In this document: piece by piece, positions 42,311 to 50,743 of the stretch
How positions within the stretch are numbered: position 1 is the stretch's first letter
Layout: every line of letters begins with the position of its first letter
Assembly: GCA_030144965.1 (NCBI GenBank)
Contig: JAMPUU010000017.1
Span: forward strand, 124,001 to 188,000
Length of the DNA: 64,000 bases
From: Nitrospira sp. BO4
GTDB lineage: Bacteria > Nitrospirota > Nitrospiria > Nitrospirales > Nitrospiraceae
Direction: 5' to 3'
Translations under genes and position numbers: made by a program
The notes under the pieces: generated by a model
The model's input: the letters and a program-made list of their open reading frames with translations, nothing else
Database searches by the model: none
Told to the model about the DNA's origin: nothing

Positions 42311-44641
42311 TTGCTCGGAGTTTGCGATTCGGTCCTTGCCTTCTCGGCGATGCTGCTCGGCGGCCCCGCCGCCTACGTGATCGTCAGCATCGCCGAACGG
42401 ATGCGCGCGACGGACCAAAGCCGTGTCAAGATGCAGTGGCTTGCGATCGGCGCGGTTGCCGCCGGTCTGGAAATGTGGGCCATCCACTTCATCGGCAATT
42501 TGGCGTTCTGCCCGCCCATTCCGGCGGCACAAGACGTCGCGTTCGCCATTATTTCCATCCTGTCCGCCGGCACAGCCGGAGCCGTGGCCATCTATCTGAT
42601 CAGCACCCATGACGGGAGCGAGCTCCGGCTCGTGTGCGGCGGCATGATCATGGGCGCGTGCATCATCATGACTCATTTCACCAGCTTGATGGCGATCCAT
42701 CAGTTGGTGGATCTCAACCAGGACTGGTCCAGCTTTATCCTGTCGAATGTGGTGATCGTTGGGTTGGGCGTCATGGTTCTTGTGATCGGCGGCTGGAACG
42801 CTACGTCCGGGGGCTGGCGGGTCATGGAAAAGGCGACCGCGATGGGGGTCGCGATATCCGCCGGCCACTTCACCGGGATGGTCCCCGCGTATAGTATGTC
42901 CAGCGTGCTGACCGGTAGTCCGCCCCCGGGGATCGAAGTCGAGCTGCTCGCGGTCGTCGCGGTGTCGCTTTCGACGCTCCTGGCCATCATCGATCGCCAT
43001 GTGACGATCGCATCACGCCTGGCGCGAGATAGTCAGGCTCGGATGATCGAGGCCATCGAAAGCGTCCCGCAAGGGTTTTCGCTCTTCGACGTGGACGACC
43101 GTCTGGTGATCTGTAACCGCAAGTACCGCGAGGTGGTGTCACAGCCTGGCGCCGAAGTTCAACCCGGCGACTCGTTCGAATCGATCATTCGCCGCATTGC
43201 GAAACGGGGCGACATACCGGCAGCGATCGGGGATGTCGATGCCTGGGTGAAGATGCGCCTCGACATGCACCGCAATCCCCAAGGACCGTACATTCAACAC
43301 CGGTCCAGTGGAGAGTGGGTCATGATTAACGAGAGGAAGACACAAGATGGCGGCACAGTTGCGGTGACAACCGACATTACGGCCCTGAAAAACGCGGAAC
43401 AGGCCGCAGAGGACGCCAAGGCGCGGCTGGCCGGCTCGTTGGCGTTGGTGAAAGCCGCGAAAGCCCGCATGCAGGAAGAACTGAATGTCGGCCGCGATAT
43501 TCAGAGGAGCATGCTGCCGCGCGTCTTTCCGGCCTTTCCGGATCGGAAGGAACTTGAGCTGTATGCCGTTCTTGAGCCGGCCATGGAGGTTGGGGGCGAT
43601 CTCTACGATTTCTTTATGGTCGATGACCGCCGGCTCTGTTTCGTGGTCGGCGATGTGTCCGGGAACGGGGTTCCCGCCGCGCTGTTCATGGCGATGACCA
43701 AGATCATGGTCAAAACACGGGCGGCGTCTGATCCGTCTCCAGCCAGCATCGTCACCCATGTGAACGACGCGCTCAGCCAGGACAACGATTCCTGCATGTT
43801 TGTGACCTTGTATCTGGGAATCTTGAATCTCCGCGACGGCACGCTCGTCACGACGAACGCGGGTCACAATCAGCCCTTGCTGAAGCGACGGAGCGGGCGG
43901 TTCGAGTGGCTGACGGCCCAAGACGGCCCCCTGGTCGGTCCCATGCCGGGCATCGCGTACAAGGAAAGCACGATGCGATTGGGGCCCGGGGATGAGCTGT
44001 TCTTGTACACCGACGGGGTCACCGAAGCCGATAACAGGAAGCGCGAACTGTTCGGCAACGACCGGTTGAAAATGGTCCTCGACCAATCCGGAAATGTCTC
44101 GGTCGTCGATCGCCTCGGTGCGGTCATGAACGCGGTCAAGACCTTTTCCGGCAACGCGCCGCAGACGGACGATATCACGATGTTAGGGTTGCGGTATCAT
44201 GGCGTTGTTCCGTCCGAGTTGCCGGCCGAGGCCTTCCGTCAAACGATGACCAACCAATTGACGGCCATTCCGGACCTGCAGATGGCCTTTGAGCAGTACA
44301 TCACACAGTGGGAAAGGGCCAGGCCGCTGATGCCCACCATCAACATGGCACTCGATGACTTGCTCAACAATGTCGTGCAATATGCCTTCCCCAACGATCC
44401 GGGAGAGCATCCCATCCAGGTGGAAGGCGAAGTGCGCGATGGGTACGTCGTACTGACCATTACCGATGACGGCATTCCGTTCAACCCCTTGACGGTCGCG
44501 CCTCCGGATCTGTCGCTGCTGCTGCATGAACGTGAGATCGGGGGATTGGGAATTCACTTGGTGCGCTCCATGTTTGATGTGGTGACGTACCATCGTGCCA
44601 TAGGACACAACGTCCTGACGGTGAAAAAAAAGCTGGCATGA
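42311..44641 (+). CDS. MHYT-PAS-PP2C-HATPase regulator (SpoIIE/RsbU-RsbW fusion)
   Basis: This 776-residue membrane protein begins with a seven-helix MHYT domain; three motif copies are seen as AIHF, MTHFT and AGHFT. A PAS domain (about 245-365), a short coiled coil, a PP2C/SpoIIE phosphatase (EVGGDLYDF, GDVSGNGVPAALF, FLYTDGVTEAD) and a C-terminal RsbW-type HATPase (ALDDLLNNVVQYAF, GGLGIHLVRSM) follow. Such proteins both dephosphorylate and phosphorylate STAS antagonists. The two STAS genes that follow are the obvious partners. MHYT domains are proposed to sense O2, CO or NO through copper. TTG 42311 follows AGGAG. Confidence 0.88.
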   Translation: MLGVCDSVLAFSAMLLGGPAAYVIVSIAERMRATDQSRVKMQWLAIGAVAAGLEMWAIHFIGNLAFCPPIPAAQDVAFAIISILSAGTAGAVAIYLISTHDGSELRLVCGGMIMGACIIMTHFTSLMAIHQLVDLNQDWSSFILSNVVIVGLGVMVLVIGGWNATSGGWRVMEKATAMGVAISAGHFTGMVPAYSMSSVLTGSPPPGIEVELLAVVAVSLSTLLAIIDRHVTIASRLARDSQARMIEAIESVPQGFSLFDVDDRLVICNRKYREVVSQPGAEVQPGDSFESIIRRIAKRGDIPAAIGDVDAWVKMRLDMHRNPQGPYIQHRSSGEWVMINERKTQDGGTVAVTTDITALKNAEQAAEDAKARLAGSLALVKAAKARMQEELNVGRDIQRSMLPRVFPAFPDRKELELYAVLEPAMEVGGDLYDFFMVDDRRLCFVVGDVSGNGVPAALFMAMTKIMVKTRAASDPSPASIVTHVNDALSQDNDSCMFVTLYLGILNLRDGTLVTTNAGHNQPLLKRRSGRFEWLTAQDGPLVGPMPGIAYKESTMRLGPGDELFLYTDGVTEADNRKRELFGNDRLKMVLDQSGNVSVVDRLGAVMNAVKTFSGNAPQTDDITMLGLRYHGVVPSELPAEAFRQTMTNQLTAIPDLQMAFEQYITQWERARPLMPTINMALDDLLNNVVQYAFPNDPGEHPIQVEGEVRDGYVVLTITDDGIPFNPLTVAPPDLSLLLHEREIGGLGIHLVRSMFDVVTYHRAIGHNVLTVKKKLA

Positions 44642-44738
44642 GGCGCCGCTCTCATCAGACGCTCCGGCAATATCAGATCAGGACCACCCATCCCGGGAGG
44701 TTCCTGCGAGGATCAAGGAAGACAGAAGGAGGAGAGAC

Positions 44739-45083
44739 ATGACTGTCGTATCACGTCAGAGCGGTACCGTAATGATCGTCACCCCCCAAGGCCGGTTCGA
44801 CACCAACGGCGCGCCCGAAGTTGAGCGTGTCCTGATGGAGCACATTGAACGCGGAGTGAAACAGATTGTGCTCGATCTCTCCAATGTAGAATACGTGTCA
44901 TCGATCGGACTGCGCGTGATTCTCAAAGCCGTGATGGCGATGACCCGAATAGGCGGGAGAGTGGTGCTCTGCGATGGGAACGACCACGTCCGCACGGTGC
45001 TCCAGTTGAGTGGGGCGATGATCATGGCCCTCCATGCCTCCACGCTGGACGAAGCCATCTTGAAGGTACAAGCGGCCGGCTAA
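44739..45083 (+). CDS. STAS-domain anti-sigma factor antagonist 1
   Basis: This 114-residue protein is a single STAS domain of the RsbV/SpoIIAA type. The phosphorylatable Ser lies in VEYVSSIGLRVIL; VLDLSNVEY precedes it. It is preceded by a strong ribosome binding site (AAGGAGGAGAG) and follows the phosphatase/kinase gene after 97 bases. It probably switches between binding and releasing an anti-sigma partner depending on its phosphorylation. Confidence 0.9.
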   Translation: MTVVSRQSGTVMIVTPQGRFDTNGAPEVERVLMEHIERGVKQIVLDLSNVEYVSSIGLRVILKAVMAMTRIGGRVVLCDGNDHVRTVLQLSGAMIMALHASTLDEAILKVQAAG

Positions 45084-45090
45084 TGCCTCT

Positions 45091-45139
45091 CCGGGAGGAA
45101 ACATCCCGGGCATCTCAGGACCTCCTCGCTGGGACGAGG
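45091..45139 (+). terminator. Two small hairpins between the STAS genes
   Basis: CCGGGA-GGAAACA-TCCCGG (45091-45109) and CCTCG-CTGGGA-CGAGG (45124-45139) follow the first STAS gene. Neither has a T-run. They may attenuate or stabilise the transcript between the two STAS genes. Confidence 0.35.
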
Positions 45140-45284
45140 TTATCCTTCAGCGTCGTTGATATTATCGGACGATCTGTGGCATAAGCGTTTCCAGCCGTCA
45201 TGGGCCCGACGGCCTCGGAAGGGATCATTAAGAGCTTTGCGGTTACGACTAAGGGGAGTTTTCTTACAGTAAAGGAGCGACACA

Positions 45285-45668
45285 ATGGACCAAGGGACTC
45301 GACATACGTTGTTGGTGTCTTCCCATGAGAACGCCGGGATCACGTTCGTCAATATGCACGGCAGCCTCGCGGCCACGACCGCCGAACACGGGACTGAAGA
45401 AATGAAAAAGGTCGTCGATGGCGGCGCGAAGAAGGTCATCGTCAACCTGGCGGATGTCGACTATATCAGCAGCGGAGGCATACGGGTCCTGATGCTGGCG
45501 CATAAACAGCTCAACAATGTTCAGGGTGAGATGAAAATTGCCGCCGCGAAGGGCATGGTCAAGCAAGCCCTTGAGGCAAGCGGCTTCAATCTCCTGAACC
45601 GTGTGTACGGAGGCAACATTCAGCTCTGCAATACGGAAGAGGAGGCAGTGGCCGCCTTCAAAGCATAG
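45285..45668 (+). CDS. STAS-domain anti-sigma factor antagonist 2
   Basis: This 127-residue protein is a second STAS domain, with the Ser in VDYISSGGIRVLM after KVIVNLADV. It is more divergent and slightly longer at the N-terminus than the one at 44739. AAAGGAG precedes the ATG. Two antagonists after one phosphatase/kinase fusion suggest two outputs or competing partners. The 201-base gap suggests it may also have its own promoter. Confidence 0.88.
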   Translation: MDQGTRHTLLVSSHENAGITFVNMHGSLAATTAEHGTEEMKKVVDGGAKKVIVNLADVDYISSGGIRVLMLAHKQLNNVQGEMKIAAAKGMVKQALEASGFNLLNRVYGGNIQLCNTEEEAVAAFKA

Positions 45669-45761
45669 CTGCGTCGCACCACCACCCCGATAGCGGTTGA
45701 GCCCAGCGAACACATCTTGGAATACCATGTCCTGCGCCTATCGTCATCCAGTGAATCCCTG

Positions 45762-46334
45762 ATGGCTTCTCCTTCCGGCACTCCCAGACCAGATTCCTTT
45801 ACGCAACGCTGCCGCGATCTTGTGCGTACGTGTACCTATGAAGATATCGTGGGGTGCATCATCTACGCGCCGCCGATCGTCTTCATGATCGGCCCTGCTT
45901 CCATCGTCGCCGATGCGCCTATCATTGCCATCGTCGTCCAGAGCCTTGTGGGCTTTGCGCTCAGTTGCGTGTTGCACCACATGGGACATCGATTCCTGAC
46001 GGCAGTGGCGAATGAACCGCGCAGGGTCTATTTGTCCCGGTCCCGGTGCTTGCCTGGAACGTTCACCTTGACGCAGTTTTTGTGGATGATGGAACTGATC
46101 GTCGGCGCGGCGGTATTCAGCGCGATCCTGGGGAAACGATGCATACAGGCGGGCGACATGGTCGGCCTACTGGGGGGCCTGAGCCTGTTCGGGTTCGCGC
46201 TCGTTCTGTATTTTGTTCCCGTTCATCTGGGGCGGCTGTGGATCAGCCGTCATGATCCGGCCATGACGCTCGTGGGTCCGACTGAAGAGGTCATCAAGAC
46301 GTCGCTTCCCGGAATACGATGGATGTCCAGGTAA
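45762..46334 (+). CDS. Membrane protein of unknown function
   Basis: This 190-residue protein has about four hydrophobic segments (IVGCIIYAPPIVFMIGPASI, IVVQSLVGFALSCVLHHM, MMELIVGAAVFSAIL, LSLFGFALVLYFVPV). Short polar loops and a Cys/Arg-rich stretch (RVYLSRSRCLPG) separate them. I do not recognise the family. The start is uncertain: TTG 45717 would add 15 residues, and neither start has a strong ribosome binding site. Its stop lies 8 bases before the next gene, so the two are probably cotranscribed. Confidence 0.62.
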   Translation: MASPSGTPRPDSFTQRCRDLVRTCTYEDIVGCIIYAPPIVFMIGPASIVADAPIIAIVVQSLVGFALSCVLHHMGHRFLTAVANEPRRVYLSRSRCLPGTFTLTQFLWMMELIVGAAVFSAILGKRCIQAGDMVGLLGGLSLFGFALVLYFVPVHLGRLWISRHDPAMTLVGPTEEVIKTSLPGIRWMSR

Positions 46335-46342
46335 CCTTCATC

Positions 46343-46777
46343 ATGCCGCAGATTCATGTAAAGGATTCCATCTCTTTGTGCATCCGGCGTTCGCTCCGGT
46401 TTGGGGCCGTGGCTCCGATCGTCCTCTTGATGTTGGGCTGTGCTACGGTGGCGAAGGTGACCAATCTTTCGGATGAGCCCTGCAAGGCCTCGTTCAGCCG
46501 CCAGCTCTCATCGGTTCTGAAGGCCGAGGGGGAAAAGCCTGAGGCGGCGGACGCGCTCGCCACGAAAACCGTCTCGACTCTCACCACGTATGACCTGGGA
46601 CCGAGGCCCTTCGCCATCGCGGCACCCTCCGGCACGGATTACCGTTTCTTCGTGGATCGCAAGGGAACAGACTGTGTGCTGACGCTGTATGGCCGCCGGA
46701 AAGGTTTCGTCTCCTACACCAACAACTTGACCTACATTGCCACTGAACCGCTTCCTGACTGTACCTGCGCCGACTAA
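46343..46777 (+). CDS. Lipoprotein of unknown function
   Basis: This 144-residue protein has a basic N-terminus, then a hydrophobic stretch ending in the lipobox LLMLGCATV, with lipidation Cys near residue 32. The mature part is short, with few hydrophobic stretches and a terminal CTCAD motif carrying two Cys. I do not recognise a family. ATG 46319 is an alternative start eight codons earlier and would overlap the preceding gene. Confidence 0.68.
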   Translation: MPQIHVKDSISLCIRRSLRFGAVAPIVLLMLGCATVAKVTNLSDEPCKASFSRQLSSVLKAEGEKPEAADALATKTVSTLTTYDLGPRPFAIAAPSGTDYRFFVDRKGTDCVLTLYGRRKGFVSYTNNLTYIATEPLPDCTCAD

Positions 46778-46988
46778 TTCCCGGTTCTCATTCTTCGCAT
46801 CACGTGCTGGATTGTCCGGCGATGGTCAATTTCTTGTTACATGAATGATTTTTCATGTTCTCCTAATCGTGTTTTCATGTTGCTGGATTATAAACAGAGG
46901 CCAGAGAGTTGAGGCTGTCGGCGCTGGAGGCGCTGCGGTCGCAATGCTTGGGCCATCATTTCGGCGGAGAGCACAAGGAGGGGGCACC

Positions 46989-47309
46989 ATGAAGGAAGCG
47001 ACGAAAGGATTGACCGTATCCACGTCCCTGATTCCCACACCTGTGAGACGGGGACCGAAACGGTTGTCACCCCGACATCTGTTGGAGCTGGCGACCAGGC
47101 TGTTCATCTTCAAGGCAGACCGGTGGAAACGGCGAGCATTGTTCTACGAGCGGCATCGAGATTATTTTCCTCGGTTGTCTGCCGGCCGATTCGTCGATCG
47201 GTGTCGCGAGTTGGAGGCGACATACCGGGCACTCGCACAGATCATGCTGCTCATGCCGGCACAGGATGAGTTGGTGCCGGTCCGCCAATTGGCCTTACCG
47301 AGGCCGTGA
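46989..47309 (+). CDS. Small basic protein of unknown function
   Basis: This 106-residue protein is rich in Arg and Lys (RRGPKRLSPRHLLELATRLF, then DRWKRRALFYERHRDYF) and probably helical. There is no signal peptide. ATG 46989 follows AAGGAGGGGG closely, a strong site. I do not recognise a family; RNA or DNA binding is only suggested by charge. Confidence 0.6.
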   Translation: MKEATKGLTVSTSLIPTPVRRGPKRLSPRHLLELATRLFIFKADRWKRRALFYERHRDYFPRLSAGRFVDRCRELEATYRALAQIMLLMPAQDELVPVRQLALPRP

Positions 47310-47617
47310 GAGTAAGAGGTCCCCGGGTCTGATTCACCGGCCTTTTCTGGGCGGACGGGTAACGGATATCCTGTCCGCCCGCTGACTTGGGAAACGAGTC
47401 CTCACGAAGTCTCCTATTCGAAGAACTGCGAATGCATTTCTGACCAGCGCGCGCCGCATACCATCACTGCCCGCATACCTGATCGGGGGCTTACGGATTC
47501 GGCGCGACCTTGCGCTGCCGCTTCAATTCCACGTAACATCGAGTCCTCAGCGAACCATCGTGTCACGCTCTGCACGGTGCCTCGCGTATCTTTATTAGAA
47601 AGGCAGCCGTCTACTTT
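47310..47617. other. Intergenic region before the DEAD-box helicase gene
   Basis: No gene is supported here. It carries one perfect 8-bp hairpin (47349-47380). DEAD-box helicase mRNAs of the cold-shock type often have long leaders, so the last 200 bases may be a leader, but I see no distinct motif. Confidence 0.4.
47349..47380. repeat. Perfect 8-bp hairpin after the small basic gene
   Basis: GGGCGGAC (47349-47356) pairs exactly with GTCCGCCC (47373-47380) around 16 bases. No T-run follows on either strand. It may be a terminator lacking the tract, or a hairpin in the mRNA. Confidence 0.45.
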
Positions 47618-49348
47618 ATGAAACATGGCCATTCTCCGGTATCCGCCGCTCCAACTGCGACCGGTTTTTCACCGGGCTTCGCGTCGTTAGGTCTCGAAGC
47701 CTCTCTTCTCGCGACACTGGAGGCTCTGGGCTACGAAGAACCGACGCCGATCCAGCGTGAAGCCGTTCCGCCGCTCCTCGCAGGCCAGGACGTGCTCGGG
47801 CAGGCGGCCACCGGGACGGGCAAGACCGCCGCCTTTGCCTTGCCGATGCTGCAGCGCATCGGCCATGGAACGAGGGCGCGTCCATCGGCGCTCGTGCTCG
47901 TCCCGACCCGTGAGTTGGCGATCCAAGTGGGAGAAGCGGTCCAGCGGTATGGAAAGGAATTGCGGGTCAGCGTGTTGGCTGTCTACGGAGGACAGGCCAT
48001 CGGCCCGCAGTTGCATGCGTTGAAGCGGGGAGTCGATGTCATCGTGGCGACACCCGGTCGGGCGCTGGACCATATCCGTCGAGGCACTCTGAAGCTCCAA
48101 GATGTGAAGGTCGTTGTCTTGGACGAAGCGGATGAGATGCTCGACATGGGGTTTGCGGACGATTTGGACGCGATTCTGGAACAGACCCCGAAGACCAAAC
48201 AGACCGCCTTATTCTCGGCCACGATGCCCCCGAGGATTCGCTCGATCGCCCACCGGCACCTCCATAATCCGGTCGAGATTACGATCGCGAAAGAGCCGGT
48301 CAAGGTCGGCACGGCTCCGCGGGTCCAGCAAACGGCGTATGTGGTGACGAGGCCGCACCGGGCGGCGGCGTTGGCCCGAGTGATCGACGTGGTCGGCGCG
48401 AAGTCGGCGTTGGTCTTCTGCCGAACCAGGCTGGAGGTCGATGAGGTGACTGCAATGCTGGCGGGCCGCGGGCATCGAGCCGAGGCCATCCACGGCGGTA
48501 TGAGCCAAGGGCAGCGTGATCGTGTGATGCAGGCATTCAAAACCGGGCAAACCGAATTACTCGTGGCAACCGACGTGGCGGCGCGCGGCCTGGATATTCC
48601 GCAAGTGTCCCATGTGATCAACTACGACCTTCCGTCGTCGGCCGAAGTCTATGTGCATCGAATCGGCCGGACCGGTCGAGCCGGCCGCGAAGGTGCGGCG
48701 ATTACGATCCTCGACCCTCGCGAACAGCGTCTGCTGCGGAGTATCGAACAGCACACGAAGGCCCATGTTGCTGTCCAGCCGCTTCCCAGTGTGGCTGATC
48801 TTCGGGCCAGACGATTGGATCGTGTCCAAGCCGCCGTGGAGGACATCTTGCAGGCCGGACAGCTGGATGCCTTCCGGTCCCTCATCGAACGGCTCTCCGC
48901 CGCACATCCTCCGGCCGACGTCGCGGCGGCGGCGATCACGCTTCTGATTCGCGCACAAGGCGGCGACCGCCCTGAGGAAGAAATTCCTCTGGCCCCCCTC
49001 AGACAGCCTGAATTCGGACGGCCGATTCGGAATACCAGCCGCTCTGGCGGCCCGCCTCGCAGCGGGTTCACCGAGCGTCAGTCGGTGGGACGGATGGGGC
49101 GTGGCAGGACCGGCATGGCTCGGGTGTATGTCGGGGCGGGGCGTGAGGCGGGCATCCGACCGGGCGATCTCGTGGGAGCCATCGCCAACGAAGCGAAGGT
49201 CTCATCCAATGTCATCGGGGCCATCGAAATCGAGGAGCGGTTTTCCCTCGTGGATGTTCCGGAAACCATGGCTTCCGGGATCATCGAGAGCCTCGGCCGC
49301 GCGCGCATCAAAGGCCGCAAAGTGCCGGTGCGATTGTTTCGCGATTAG
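47618..49348 (+). CDS. DEAD-box ATP-dependent RNA helicase (DeaD/DbpA-like)
   Basis: This 576-residue helicase has all core motifs: the Q motif, ATGTGKT, PTRELA, VLDEADEMLDMG, SATMPP, a Gly-rich region and HRIGRTGRAG. The C-terminal 80 residues form a DbpA-type RNA-binding domain (MARVYVGAGREAGIRPGDLV). Between them is a linker rich in Pro and Arg. Such helicases remodel rRNA and mRNA, often under cold. It is monocistronic, with a 58-base gap before the FAD enzyme gene. Confidence 0.93.
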   Translation: MKHGHSPVSAAPTATGFSPGFASLGLEASLLATLEALGYEEPTPIQREAVPPLLAGQDVLGQAATGTGKTAAFALPMLQRIGHGTRARPSALVLVPTRELAIQVGEAVQRYGKELRVSVLAVYGGQAIGPQLHALKRGVDVIVATPGRALDHIRRGTLKLQDVKVVVLDEADEMLDMGFADDLDAILEQTPKTKQTALFSATMPPRIRSIAHRHLHNPVEITIAKEPVKVGTAPRVQQTAYVVTRPHRAAALARVIDVVGAKSALVFCRTRLEVDEVTAMLAGRGHRAEAIHGGMSQGQRDRVMQAFKTGQTELLVATDVAARGLDIPQVSHVINYDLPSSAEVYVHRIGRTGRAGREGAAITILDPREQRLLRSIEQHTKAHVAVQPLPSVADLRARRLDRVQAAVEDILQAGQLDAFRSLIERLSAAHPPADVAAAAITLLIRAQGGDRPEEEIPLAPLRQPEFGRPIRNTSRSGGPPRSGFTERQSVGRMGRGRTGMARVYVGAGREAGIRPGDLVGAIANEAKVSSNVIGAIEIEERFSLVDVPETMASGIIESLGRARIKGRKVPVRLFRD

Positions 49349-49406
49349 CCTTGTGAGAGGAGCGCATGGTTTTCTTTTCCATCACGCCCCACTACAATAG
49401 CTGAGC

Positions 49407-50666
49407 ATGACAGCGACTCCTCACGTGCTCGTCATCGGTGCGGGTCTGGCGGGGCTGGTCTGTGCGCGTCGTCTGACGGAGGCCGGTGTGGCTTGTACGG
49501 TCCTTGAGGGCTCGGATGGTGTCGGCGGCCGCGCTCGGACGGATCGTTTCGAAGGATTCCAGCTTGACCGCGGCTTCCAGGTGTTTCTGACCGGTTATCC
49601 GGAGGCTCGCAAGACGCTGGATTATTCTTCCCTGCATCTCAAACCGTTTCATTCCGGAGCGCTCATTCGCTATGGCGGCCGGTTCCATCTCGTCAGCGAT
49701 CCCCTCCGGCGACCACAGGATTTGCTGCAGATCTTGTTCACCCCGATCGGGTCGCTTGCCGACAAGTTCTTGGCGCTGCAACTTCGCCGGAACGCGTTAC
49801 AGCAACGTCTCTGCTCAGTGGCTGGTGGGTCTGCGCAGTCGACCCATGATATGCTACCGGCCTACGGCTTTTCGGACTCCATCCTGACACGCTTCTTCCA
49901 TCCTTTCCTCAGCGGTGTGTTTCTGGAAACCGCATTGACCACCCCCTGTTGGATCTTCGAGCATGTGTGGGCCGCATTCTCACGAGGGGAGACCGCTCTG
50001 CCACGGGACGGCATGGGAGCGATTGCGCAACAACTCGCGGCGGGGTTGCCTGCGGGGGCGGTACGTCTGAATCAGCCTGTGCGGCAGATTGAGGGGGCGA
50101 AGGTCGTATTGGAATCCGGCGAAACGCTGGCGGCAGATGCGGTGGTCGTCGCCACGGACGACCAAACCGCCTCCCGTTTACGTGGTGAGCGCGTGTCTCA
50201 TATAAACGGGCGCCGATCCACCACCGTGTATTTTGATGCTCCAGCGGCTCCGCGAAGCGAGCCTTGGTTGATGGTCAACGGAGACGGAGACGAACTGGTT
50301 CACACGGTGTGTGTGTTGAGCGAAGCGGCGCCGTCCTACGCACCAGCGGGCCGTGCCTTGATCTCAGTGGCTCTGGCGGATCGTCCGGGTACGGCCGACG
50401 GTGATCTTCCGGAGGCGGTGCGTACGGTTCTTCGATCCTGGTTTGGCCGACAAGTCAACGACTGGCGCCATCTCAAAACCTATCAGATCCCGCGTGCCTT
50501 GCCACCGGTCGAGCTGTTGCCGTCTTCACAGAGCGGGACATCTGCGCGCGTGGCTCCCGGCGTCTACCTGTGCGGAGATTACCGCGAAAGCGGAACCCTC
50601 GATGGAGCACTCGTCTCGGGTCGTAAGGCTGCTGAGGCGGTCCTGGCCGATTACCCGCTCTCGTAA
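49407..50666 (+). CDS. FAD-dependent amine-oxidase/phytoene-dehydrogenase-like protein
   Basis: This 419-residue flavoprotein has the dinucleotide-binding motif [19 protein letters not shown] at residues 8-26, [14 protein letters not shown] and a C-terminal FAD motif [20 protein letters not shown]. Relatives include amine oxidases, protoporphyrinogen oxidase and carotenoid desaturases, so the substrate is uncertain. The next gene, an OPT transporter, starts 77 bases later and may be in the same transcript. Confidence 0.85.
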   Translation: MTATPHVLVIGAGLAGLVCARRLTEAGVACTVLEGSDGVGGRARTDRFEGFQLDRGFQVFLTGYPEARKTLDYSSLHLKPFHSGALIRYGGRFHLVSDPLRRPQDLLQILFTPIGSLADKFLALQLRRNALQQRLCSVAGGSAQSTHDMLPAYGFSDSILTRFFHPFLSGVFLETALTTPCWIFEHVWAAFSRGETALPRDGMGAIAQQLAAGLPAGAVRLNQPVRQIEGAKVVLESGETLAADAVVVATDDQTASRLRGERVSHINGRRSTTVYFDAPAAPRSEPWLMVNGDGDELVHTVCVLSEAAPSYAPAGRALISVALADRPGTADGDLPEAVRTVLRSWFGRQVNDWRHLKTYQIPRALPPVELLPSSQSGTSARVAPGVYLCGDYRESGTLDGALVSGRKAAEAVLADYPLS

Positions 50667-50743
50667 CGCACGATGATCCCTGAGGCCTCAGCGCTTCCGT
50701 TGGTTGGAATCCCCGCAGAAACCGTCCAGCAACCGACACCACG

